Below, in pieces: positions 56,940-64,000 of a stretch of 64,000 nucleotides of DNA; positions within the stretch are counted from its first letter, which is position 1; each line of letters opens with the position of its first letter. The position numbers and the translations under genes are program-made. Below the pieces are notes generated by a model. That model had not been told where the DNA came from. It did no database searches and saw nothing but the letters and a program-made list of their open reading frames with translations. The stretch covers positions 372,001 to 436,000 of the forward strand of contig NZ_RQHV01000061.1 of NCBI RefSeq assembly GCF_004771005.1. Direction: 5' to 3'. The DNA comes from Leptospira ilyithenensis (lineage in GTDB: Bacteria; Spirochaetota; Leptospiria; Leptospirales; Leptospiraceae).

Positions 56940-58325
56940 ATGAGAGATCTGTTAAAAGAATGTTTGAGTGAAGAAAATGGTCTAGTAGAACTTCGTTACC
57001 ATCATAAGGAAAATCGTTCGTTCTTCGCCGAAAAAGGCAGAATAGAATCTTCTGCTCTTCGCAAAAGAAGCGGCGTGGGAATCAGAGTGCTTCATAACGG
57101 AACCTGGGGTTTTGCCTCCACGGGAGAAGTTTCAAAAGCCTCCATCCAAAATGCAATTCGTATCGCAAAACAAGCTGCCACTGTTTCCTCTTCACTCCGA
57201 GGGGAAAAAATTTCCAATCTTCCCCCTGCTCTTTTTGCCAAAGGAGATTTTATAGGGAAAGGGATTGAGGATTTCAGAAATCGTAGCGTGGAAGAAAAAT
57301 TAAATTTGGTATTGGATGTTCAAAACAAAGCTTTGAAATCTTCCGCCAGCTTACAATCTGTAGGTTGCGGTTATTCCGAAATCTACGAAGAAAAAGCGAT
57401 CGTTACAACGGACGGAGCTGATAGTTTTTTTTCCATGGTTCGTCCTGAGTTTCGGGTGAACGCGGTTGCGTCCGACAAAGGAAAATTGGAATCAGGTTCC
57501 CATTCCATCGGAGTGACCGGAGGATGGGATTGTCTTTTTCGGGATAAAAAACCGGAAGATATTTCCGACGAGGCATGTAAAACTGCTATCGATTTATTAA
57601 CTTCTTCTCTTCCTGACGGAGGACTTGCTACTGTTATACTTTCTCCTTCGATCGTAGGTTTGCTTGTGCACGAAGCGATCGGTCACACCGTAGAAGCTGA
57701 CTTTGTTTTGGCGGGTTCCGTGGCCCAAGGAAAAATCGGAACCAGAGTCGGTTCCGATCTGGTATCTCTTGCCGATTCAGGTGTTTCCGAGTACTCAGAT
57801 GGTGCCGGTGGAACCATACCTGTGGATGATGAAGGTGTGATCCCTCAGAAGACAATGATCATCCAGGACGGAATTTTAAAATCCTATCTTCATAATAGAG
57901 AAACAGCTCACAAATTCAATGTTGCACCTACAGGTTCCGCAAGGGCTTGGGAATATTCGGATGTCCCTCTCATACGAATGAGAAATACATATTTGTTACC
58001 TGGCAATTCTTCATTGGAAGAAATGATCGCGGGAACCAAGAATGGTTATTTCCTGGATGGGGCAAAAAACGGACAAGCGGATGCCACCGGCGAATTTATG
58101 TTTGCCGTTCAAAAAGCATACAAAATAGAAAACGGCAAGATCACGAAACTACTGAAAGGTGCTACAGTCTCAGGCCTTGCCTTTGACGTATTGCAGAATG
58201 TGGATATGGTTTCCAAAGAATTCAAATGGGATTTGGGTTCGGGTCATTGCGGAAAAGGACAGCCTGCAAAAGTGGACGCCGGCGGACCTTATGTTCGCAC
58301 AAAAGTTCAGTTAGGTGGTAATTGA
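56940..58325 (+). CDS. tldD: Metalloprotease TldD
   Basis: This 461-residue subunit of the TldD/TldE protease has the zinc motif HEAIGHTVEADF (His244, Glu245, His249), followed by glycine-rich segments (GTRVGSDLVSLADSG). In the family, TldD carries the catalytic site and works only in complex with TldE, cleaving unfolded peptides and maturing microcins. The zinc motif is intact. The gene has a strong CAGGAGACCC ribosome site, and tldE starts three bases after its stop. Confidence 0.94.
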   Translation: MRDLLKECLSEENGLVELRYHHKENRSFFAEKGRIESSALRKRSGVGIRVLHNGTWGFASTGEVSKASIQNAIRIAKQAATVSSSLRGEKISNLPPALFAKGDFIGKGIEDFRNRSVEEKLNLVLDVQNKALKSSASLQSVGCGYSEIYEEKAIVTTDGADSFFSMVRPEFRVNAVASDKGKLESGSHSIGVTGGWDCLFRDKKPEDISDEACKTAIDLLTSSLPDGGLATVILSPSIVGLLVHEAIGHTVEADFVLAGSVAQGKIGTRVGSDLVSLADSGVSEYSDGAGGTIPVDDEGVIPQKTMIIQDGILKSYLHNRETAHKFNVAPTGSARAWEYSDVPLIRMRNTYLLPGNSSLEEMIAGTKNGYFLDGAKNGQADATGEFMFAVQKAYKIENGKITKLLKGATVSGLAFDVLQNVDMVSKEFKWDLGSGHCGKGQPAKVDAGGPYVRTKVQLGGN

Positions 58326-58328
58326 TCC

Positions 58329-59702
58329 ATGGATAAGGCATTTATAGAAAAAAAACTGGAAGAACAAAAAAATCACCTGGAGTCTCTTGTCAAAAAAGCA
58401 AAAGACAACGGAATTTCCCAGGTGGAAATATTTTCCAGCTACGGTTATGCAGAAGAAGTCACCCTTGAAAAAAACGATTTGAACAACTGCACGGCAACTG
58501 AAGAAAATATGTTTGGAATCCGGGTCATTGAAAACGGAAGCCAGGGATTTTTAACCACAAATCATTTTCCTAGCCTTTGGGAATCCATCCAGGAAGCAAG
58601 AGATCTTGCCCGCAGCCAAACTACACCTGATACCGATTTGGTGCTCCCTGATCCACAGGCTCTGGAAAAAAGAGCAAATCAGTATGATGAGTCTTTGGAT
58701 GTATTGGGTTTGGAGGATTTGGTAGAAATAGCAAAGACCACATTAGGTTGGAAAAAAGAAATTTTCCCGAAAGTCAATTTGGACTCAGGAGATATGTCCT
58801 TATCCAAAGGGTTTAAACTTATCGTTTCTTCCAAAGGAGTGAATGCGAGCGAACTAGGTGCGGGAATTTCCGCCTCGGTCATGGGAATGGCTGTCGATGG
58901 AAGTGATGTAGGGAGTTTTGATTATGATTCCGCAAGTGGAAACGATTACACTTATTTTGCAAAAAAATGGGAGCGTGCATTCCGTGAGTTCGGAGAAAAA
59001 TGTATGGGCGGTTTGGGCGCAAAAACCATCCCAGGGTTCAAAGGTTATGTGCTTTTGCCTCCGGAAGCAGTTTATTCTTTTTTTCTAGGATCTTTTATCG
59101 GTTCTTTGAACGGAACAAGCATTCGAAAGGGAAAAAGCAAGATGGTAGGTCAATTGGGAAAACAAGTTGCTTCTTCAAAACTTTCCATTTGGGAAGACCC
59201 GACAATCACCAATTATGCGGGAACTACTTCCTTTGACAGAGAAGGCCAAGCTACTCACAAACAATCCATCTTAAACAAAGGTGTGCTCGACACTTATTTT
59301 TATAATACCTATGAAGCAAAAAAAGTTGGATTGAAAGCATCCAACGGATTTGCTACGGGCGGTGCGCAAAGTCTTCCCGGTTGCGGCCCGAGACAACTTC
59401 AGATTGCACCTGGAGATTCGAACAAAGACGATTTCTTTAAAATGAAGGAAAAGGTTTTGTTTGTGAACAGACTTTCCGGGACAAGCGACGGTCCTTCCGG
59501 TGATTTTTCCGGTGTGATCAAAGGAAGTTACCTTTTGGAAAACGGAGTGAAGACTCCCGTGAAAGAAGTTCAGGTTGTTGGAAATGTCTACGAAGCACTC
59601 AATCAAATTGTAAACATTTCGAAAGAAGGAGAACTGCTCGGAGAATCCTATTGGGCTCCTTATATGCTTTTGGAAGGATTTACCATCACCGGAGCTACGT
59701 GA
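58329..59702 (+). CDS. tldE: TldE/PmbA metalloprotease partner
   Basis: This 457-residue TldE/PmbA-family protein has the family fold (SQVEIFSSYGYAEEVTLEKNDL, RKGKSKMVGQLGKQVASSK, NGFATGGAQSLPGCGPRQLQI) but no HExxxH motif, as expected for the non-catalytic partner. It pairs with tldD upstream to form the heterodimeric protease. The stop overlaps the ATG of the next gene by one base (TGATG), so that unknown gene is likely co-translated. Confidence 0.93.
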   Translation: MDKAFIEKKLEEQKNHLESLVKKAKDNGISQVEIFSSYGYAEEVTLEKNDLNNCTATEENMFGIRVIENGSQGFLTTNHFPSLWESIQEARDLARSQTTPDTDLVLPDPQALEKRANQYDESLDVLGLEDLVEIAKTTLGWKKEIFPKVNLDSGDMSLSKGFKLIVSSKGVNASELGAGISASVMGMAVDGSDVGSFDYDSASGNDYTYFAKKWERAFREFGEKCMGGLGAKTIPGFKGYVLLPPEAVYSFFLGSFIGSLNGTSIRKGKSKMVGQLGKQVASSKLSIWEDPTITNYAGTTSFDREGQATHKQSILNKGVLDTYFYNTYEAKKVGLKASNGFATGGAQSLPGCGPRQLQIAPGDSNKDDFFKMKEKVLFVNRLSGTSDGPSGDFSGVIKGSYLLENGVKTPVKEVQVVGNVYEALNQIVNISKEGELLGESYWAPYMLLEGFTITGAT

Positions 59703-60250
59703 TGGCGATCAATCCGATCGTTGCAGAAACTCTGGAGCGCCCTCTCGGTGCTTCCTTTTTTCTCATTGTATCCTACCAGAATGATGATACTTATTTTGAA
59801 TTAAAATCCATTACCGAAAAAAAATTTTCCAAGTCCGTTTACGAATCAAGCCCCATGCCTAAATGGGAGTTAGATGATGTTGACCGGCTCACTCAAATGC
59901 CAGGAAAAAGTACAAAGATACTTTCTTTTTTACAAAGAATCCACCGGGAAGAACTGGTTTTGATCAAAAGAGAATGTGTTGAAATCCAATCGGTACTTCG
60001 CAAAAAAGACCCTACACTTCGGTTGATCCCGGGTTATCTGACTTCTCATAATGTGGTGATTTCCCAATCCAAAGATGATTTTCACAGAGTTTATCTTTTC
60101 CAAGGTGTGTATTCAGAGATCATCTATGTATTTCGGGGAGGAAAGTTTTCCGTCCTGGACACTGCTCCCGGATTTTTTAAAACAAAGGAATCCGTTTATT
60201 TTTTTAATAGCTTACATGAATCTTATGAATACAATAAGCTTAAGTCTTAA
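59702..60250 (+). CDS. Hypothetical protein co-translated with tldE
   Basis: I start it at ATG 59702, overlapping the tldE stop, giving 182 residues; an in-frame ATG at 59651 inside tldE is less likely. The protein is soluble, with mixed alpha/beta character (ASFFLIVSYQNDDTYFELKSI, IIYVFRGGKFSVLDTA). It has no domain that I recognise and contains only one Cys. Its tight coupling to tldE makes a functional link possible, but nothing in the sequence proves it. The next gene begins immediately after its stop. Confidence 0.72.
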   Translation: MAINPIVAETLERPLGASFFLIVSYQNDDTYFELKSITEKKFSKSVYESSPMPKWELDDVDRLTQMPGKSTKILSFLQRIHREELVLIKRECVEIQSVLRKKDPTLRLIPGYLTSHNVVISQSKDDFHRVYLFQGVYSEIIYVFRGGKFSVLDTAPGFFKTKESVYFFNSLHESYEYNKLKS

Positions 60251-60829
60251 ATGTATGCAGTTGGAATTTTCATTTTGAAGAGGTTTGTATTTTTATCATT
60301 TTTAGTTTCGTTTTTTGCAGGCTGCAATCCCGAACTTTCCAAGGAGAATTCGATCACAAGTCAGTTGTTATGTGATAATTTCGACAGCAAAGTATTGTGC
60401 ACTGAACCGAAGGAAAAAATAGGAACCGTTCTGATTCCCCGCACCGGAACCAAAAGAGAGGAAAAGTCATGGGAAGATTTTTCCAATTATCTTTATTTTA
60501 AAGTAAGAGAGACTCCCGGTTTTTTACTTACATTCCAAAGAAATTTCACACCGGAAGAAAGTTCCTCCATTCGAAAGGAGTACGCCGCTTATATCGGTTT
60601 GAACGGGGTAAGGGAAAGGATGGAAGGTTTCGAGCTGGGTGAAAATACGATCGCTTCCTTTCATTATTTAGGCGCACTTCTCAAAGAAGAAAAAAGACAC
60701 ACCGGCGAAGCAAAAAAGAAAGTCAATCTTGAAAAAGGATTGAGTCTTGTTTTGGAGTTCGAATACCAATTGCCCAAAGACAAAAAAGGGCAATTGATTC
60801 GTGAAATCGATCTTAGGTGGAAGCCTTAA
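60251..60829 (+). CDS. Hypothetical lipoprotein
   Basis: This 192-residue protein has a signal ILKRFVFLSFLVSFFAGC and a good lipobox (FFAGC, Cys25). TTG 60275 in frame would shorten the leader to MKRFVFLSFLVSFFAGC, a more usual length, and has GGAA upstream, so it may be the true start. The mature part has two further cysteines near 40-50 (LLCDNFDSKVLC) and is otherwise a mixed charged domain without recognised family. It is the last gene of the eno-clpP-tldD run, which it follows with no gap. Confidence 0.78.
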   Translation: MYAVGIFILKRFVFLSFLVSFFAGCNPELSKENSITSQLLCDNFDSKVLCTEPKEKIGTVLIPRTGTKREEKSWEDFSNYLYFKVRETPGFLLTFQRNFTPEESSSIRKEYAAYIGLNGVRERMEGFELGENTIASFHYLGALLKEEKRHTGEAKKKVNLEKGLSLVLEFEYQLPKDKKGQLIREIDLRWKP

Positions 60830-60879
60830 GCTAACTACTTTTTTTTCCGCTCTTTAACATTTATTTCTAACCTTTTTTT

Positions 60880-61632
60880 CTATTTTTGCAGATACAAATC
60901 AAAAGGAGAAAAGAAAAATTCCGAAGGAATGTGTCTTAGAAATAAAAACGAAAAGAAGGAGATGACGATCGAGCTTACTATCGGTATCAGTAAATTGTCA
61001 TCTATCAGTCCTTTGGCGACTGTGGAAGAAAAGAATTCGGTAAGACAAGCGGCAAGCACTCCCAATGCCAAAATCAAAACGGGAAATAGGGAAATTTCTT
61101 CCCCCCATTTCAGACTTAAAAAACTTTCCGGTTTTGAGATCGTAAATAGGAACAGAACAATTAAGCCCACAACAAATGTGGATACAAAAAATCCGATGAT
61201 CCCTTCTCTTGATTTTCCGTTATAAAAACGGTTTTTGCCATATTTCGAACCTACATAGGCAGCTGTAGGATCTCCTACCACCAAAAACAAGATGGAAAGT
61301 ACTGCGATCTCCGGGGGGAAAAAAAGCACCACAAGGAAGTTCGCGAAAAAATAAGGAACTGTTCCGTTGAATCTCGTGCGTTCCGACTCTTTCATTAAAA
61401 ATCCGAAATGTTTAAAGAAAAATGCTTCGAAAGAAGAGGAAGTGAGTCGTATGGATTCCAAAATCACAAGCAGGAAAAGAAAAATGCCCAAGTAAGTAAC
61501 TATAACTGCACGACTGGCGTAAACAAAACCGTTATAATCCCGGAATAGATCCAGATACAAACTAACAGGGATAATTAATCCCAATACATGCCAAATTTTT
61601 CTAGAAAAGTTAAAACCATTTTTATCAGACAA
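60880..61632 (-). CDS. Polyprenol/diacylglycerol kinase-like (phosphatidate cytidylyltransferase family) membrane protein
   Basis: This 250-residue integral membrane protein has about seven helices. RKIWHVLGLIIPVSL starts the first, a motif shared by Sec59/dolichol kinase-like proteins. The CTP-dependent site GDPTAAYVGSKYGKNRF and GKSREG, after helix four, match the diacylglycerol/dolichol kinase branch. It probably phosphorylates a lipid alcohol with CTP; the substrate is not known here. It is six bases downstream of the STAS gene on the - strand. Confidence 0.82.
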   Translation of the reverse strand: MSDKNGFNFSRKIWHVLGLIIPVSLYLDLFRDYNGFVYASRAVIVTYLGIFLFLLVILESIRLTSSSFEAFFFKHFGFLMKESERTRFNGTVPYFFANFLVVLFFPPEIAVLSILFLVVGDPTAAYVGSKYGKNRFYNGKSREGIIGFFVSTFVVGLIVLFLFTISKPESFLSLKWGEEISLFPVLILALGVLAACLTEFFSSTVAKGLIDDNLLIPIVSSIVISFFSFLFLRHIPSEFFFSPFDLYLQK

Positions 61633-61638
61633 ATTCTT

Positions 61639-61995
61639 CTACCTTAACCCTCGGGTTGCCATTTTAAAAGCACCCTCCTCGTTTGTTGCAATTGGAAATA
61701 GATTTCGAATCCCCGCCATTTGGAATGCCTGTCTTATGGAGGCAGGGATATTGATGAGAATGATTTTGTGTTTTTGAAGGAAGGACTCTTCATTGAGAGT
61801 ACGGAAAGCCTGAATCCCTTGGGTGGTCACCATATTCAATTCCTCCAAATCCAGGATGACCGGACCGTGTTTGAGAGAGGATGTCACGGACTGAATGCAT
61901 TTTGTGGCTGTAAAATTGTTCAAATTGCCCTGCAATTTGGTCACGTAAACAGTATCTATTTTTTCAGTGGCAACGACTAGTTCGTCGAGACTCAT
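61639..61995 (-). CDS. STAS domain anti-sigma factor antagonist-like protein
   Basis: This 118-residue protein is one STAS domain (VYVTKLQGNLNNFTATK, GPVILDLEELNMVTTQGIQAF). The helix-cap phosphorylation site of SpoIIAA-type antagonists (usually DSSG) reads VTTQG, with Thr at the same place, so phosphorylation by a switch kinase may still occur. No partner kinase or sigma factor is adjacent. It begins the two-gene - strand pair. Such proteins control sigma factors or other signalling in partner switches. Confidence 0.88.
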   Translation of the reverse strand: MSLDELVVATEKIDTVYVTKLQGNLNNFTATKCIQSVTSSLKHGPVILDLEELNMVTTQGIQAFRTLNEESFLQKHKIILINIPASIRQAFQMAGIRNLFPIATNEEGAFKMATRGLR

Positions 61996-62071
61996 AAATT
62001 TTTCGCAATTTCATTTTTCATTCTTGCGCTCCCTGGCAAGTAAATAAAAACTTTTGGATGGAGACCCAAGT

Positions 62072-62386
62072 TTGAAGGCAAAAGTAGCTCATCTCTTTAA
62101 AAAATTAGAGGAAATTGAGCGTGATGGTGTGGAATTAAAAAAACTCACGGATCGCATCGCGGAAGATCGGGAGTATTCCCCTATTTTACGGGAATCATTC
62201 CAAGCAGAAATGCAAAAATTGGAAGAGCAAAAATCTGAAATTTTGAAAATTTCCATTTCCCAGATACCTGACAGTCTTTCCGGGAAACTGGACAAATCCC
62301 CCAAAGAAAATTTTATCTCTTCCTCCGAAACTGAAATCCCCTCTTCCGATAAAAAGAAAACCGATAAACCGGTTCGCAAATATTGA
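62072..62386 (+). CDS. Hypothetical coiled-coil protein
   Basis: I start it at TTG 62072, because GGAGAC sits seven bases before it, giving 104 residues (MKAKVAHLFKKLEEIERDG); TTG 62054 would add six. It is rich in Glu, Lys and Ser, with a coiled coil (about 5-65), and ends in a disordered basic tail (SSSETEIPSSDKKKTDKPVRK). No family is recognised. It lies 31 bases before the parvulin-type lipoprotein gene, perhaps in one transcript. Confidence 0.7.
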   Translation: MKAKVAHLFKKLEEIERDGVELKKLTDRIAEDREYSPILRESFQAEMQKLEEQKSEILKISISQIPDSLSGKLDKSPKENFISSSETEIPSSDKKKTDKPVRKY

Positions 62387-62417
62387 TCTTTTCTCATTTA
62401 AAATAAAAGGAAATCGA

Positions 62418-63938
62418 ATGAATTTTAAAAAATATTTTTTGGCTTATCTATTGATAGGGATAAGCACCCTAAGTTTAGTTCAGTGTTCCGGTGACTCTGA
62501 AATTCTAGCTACGTATGATGGCGGAACCGTAACTCGCGGAGAAATGAACTTTGTGATTGAAGCTTCCAAAAGAGGACAAGCTGAATCGCAACCAGTCAGT
62601 CCCGATATCCAATTGAAGATTTTGGAAAGCATCGCTCTTGAAAAAATTCTACTCTTAGATGGGATTCAATCCAAAAAAGTAGATCCTGCCGATGTAAAAA
62701 AAATAGAAGCACTAGTAGCCGATTTTTTAAAATTCAATGTTTATATGCGTGAATATACAAAGGAAGCGGTTAAAACAAAACCTCTCGAATTTGTAGATTT
62801 ACAAATTACTTTGATTCGAGGTGCGAACCCTGCCGAGAATGAGAAAAAAGCGGACGAACTACTTTCTAAATTGAACTCTGCATCCAAATCCGAAGCAGGC
62901 AAACTGATCTCTGAAAATACTGCTGATGTAACCCGAAAACCTGTGGGCGGAAAATTAGAACCCTTCTGTGTAAATTGCAGCATCACTCCTTTGGAAGATA
63001 TTATTTCGGAAGCGAGGAAAGTTAAAAAAGGACAGTTCGTAAAATACAGTAAAGAAAAAGAAAACCAAATCATTTATCTGGTGCGTATTACCGGAGAAGA
63101 AAAGGTCCACCCCGAAAGAGTTGTAAAATATCTGACTTCCGTATTTGAAGATTTCAAAGAAGAAGCAACCAAATATGGTGCATCCATTACTCCCGATGAA
63201 GAAACTAAAAACGCAATCAGCTATTTTACTGAAGGGAATTTGGAAGAAAAGGGACAACAGTTTGCACAACATACCCTAAAACAATTCGAACAAGGCTTAT
63301 ACCAAAAGGAAATGACTCGTTTAAAAGAAGTTAGCGGAATTGAAGTGAATCCGATTCCTCCTGTTTTTGGCCCGGAAGGGATTGATCCAAAAAACTACGG
63401 ACCGGATTTGGTTCTCTATACCAAGAAGGACAAGTCCACTTATACTTGGAAAGATTTGGAAAATGATTTTGCATCCGTCCCAAATGCTTTGAAATCAGAA
63501 TACAAAGATTCTAAATTAAAAATATGGGATATGCTAAACCTCTTTCAATCCACCTTATTGCAGGGAAAAATTGCACAAGAATCCCCTGACGTTCAAAAAA
63601 TTTCCAAAGAAACGAGCTACCAGATGCAATTGGACAAGATGCGGGTTTCACTTGCATTGAAAGCATTCCAAGACGAAGTGAAATCTGTACCTGTAAACGT
63701 GACGGAACAACAGCTACGAGATTCCTACGAAGCTGGTAAACTTTATGCCTATTCCACTCCAGATCCCAAAAATCCTCAGAATAGAGTCACTCAGAGTTAT
63801 GCACAAGTTCGGGAAAGAATCAAGTCTGAGATGGAAGGGGCGCAAAGGAACGCGTTTGTAGAGCAAAAAATCTCCGGTCTTAAGACTACTTACAACTTAA
63901 AAGTAGCCCAAGATCGCTTAAAAGAAGTTACATTATAA
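62418..63938 (+). CDS. Parvulin-type peptidyl-prolyl isomerase lipoprotein (SurA/PrsA-like)
   Basis: This 506-residue lipoprotein has a signal KKYFLAYLLIGISTLSLVQC with lipobox SLVQC. An N-terminal chaperone region of the SurA type is followed by a PpiC-like segment (about 115-235, with KPLEFVDLQITLIRGANPAENEKKADELLSKL and IIYLVRITGEEKVHP, in short stretches). The rest (to 506) is helical. A role in folding of outer-membrane or secreted proteins fits the family. The next, truncated gene may be a paralogue. Confidence 0.86.
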   Translation: MNFKKYFLAYLLIGISTLSLVQCSGDSEILATYDGGTVTRGEMNFVIEASKRGQAESQPVSPDIQLKILESIALEKILLLDGIQSKKVDPADVKKIEALVADFLKFNVYMREYTKEAVKTKPLEFVDLQITLIRGANPAENEKKADELLSKLNSASKSEAGKLISENTADVTRKPVGGKLEPFCVNCSITPLEDIISEARKVKKGQFVKYSKEKENQIIYLVRITGEEKVHPERVVKYLTSVFEDFKEEATKYGASITPDEETKNAISYFTEGNLEEKGQQFAQHTLKQFEQGLYQKEMTRLKEVSGIEVNPIPPVFGPEGIDPKNYGPDLVLYTKKDKSTYTWKDLENDFASVPNALKSEYKDSKLKIWDMLNLFQSTLLQGKIAQESPDVQKISKETSYQMQLDKMRVSLALKAFQDEVKSVPVNVTEQQLRDSYEAGKLYAYSTPDPKNPQNRVTQSYAQVRERIKSEMEGAQRNAFVEQKISGLKTTYNLKVAQDRLKEVTL

Positions 63939-63944
63939 GAGTTT

Positions 63945-64000
63945 ATGATAAACAGGAAAATAAATTTTTTATTAAATTTTTTTCTTGTTTTTTGTTACTT
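63945..64000 (+). CDS. Start of a further exported protein, 3' truncated
   Basis: ATG 63945, seven bases after the previous stop, opens a frame of 18 codons running off the window end (MINRKINFLLNFFLVFCY). It looks like a signal peptide: basic start, then a long hydrophobic core. It may be a second SurA-like protein, by context only. Confidence 0.5.
   Translation, partial: MINRKINFLLNFFLVFCY

Overview
The window looks like a core-chromosome segment of a spirochaete of the family Leptospiraceae, most likely Leptospira. The evidence is indirect but consistent. Codon use is AT-leaning and TTG is often the start codon (ptsH, rpsP, rimM, trmD, lepA and others). Lipoproteins have relaxed spirochaete-type lipoboxes. 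The ribonucleotide reductase is the B12-dependent type, and a type II secretion (Gsp) operon sits beside LPS-export genes. The assignment is inference from gene content; no similarity search was run.

Left part (1-33.1 kb, almost all + strand): LPS export (lptA end, lptB) leads directly into rpoN, HPr kinase, HPr and an NtrY/NtrX-like sensor/sigma-54 activator pair. A degenerate uracil-DNA-glycosylase-like protein, priA, fmt, a PASTA protein and rpe follow. Next is the translation operon rpsP-khpA-rimM-trmD-rplS-rnhB, which runs on into a FliK-like protein and a small FlhB-like protein, the same order known from Bacillus (ylqG/ylqH). An HD-GYP-like protein, a YraN-type nuclease, a small unknown gene, comM (- strand), a lipoprotein and a LysM/M23 endopeptidase lead into a twelve-gene type II secretion operon, gspC to gspN, which ends at a hairpin terminator.

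Middle (33.2-46 kb): nrdJ on the - strand, tRNA-Asn, an L,D-transpeptidase-like protein, and then an accessory-looking stretch. That stretch holds an ArsR/SRPBCC/DoxX operon with two clear operator palindromes and a DUF4256 gene. It continues with a divergent DUF1272/SRPBCC/membrane-protein operon, a serine hydrolase of the beta-lactamase fold with a lipoprotein leader but no normal start codon, and a CSS-like/EAL c-di-GMP phosphodiesterase. Two lipoprotein genes (one a Band 7 protein) and a small membrane protein complete it. A 72-bp nested perfect inverted repeat (41194-41265) lies between the divergent DUF1272 and hydrolase genes.

Right part (46-64 kb): sdhCAB, a glycosyltransferase, a PLP enzyme of the D-cysteine desulfhydrase fold and lepA (- strand). 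Then come eno, an FtsB-like coiled-coil protein, a clpP paralogue, a YheT-type hydrolase, the tldD/tldE pair, an unknown protein, a lipoprotein, a polyprenol-kinase-like membrane enzyme, a STAS protein and a parvulin-type lipoprotein.

No complete mobile element, CRISPR array, rRNA or prophage was seen. The most notable points are conserved-family proteins with specific losses (PriA without one zinc site, a UDG fold with Fe-S cysteines but no catalytic motifs, an HD-GYP protein without the HD histidine), two genes whose start codons cannot be found, and several structured leaders.
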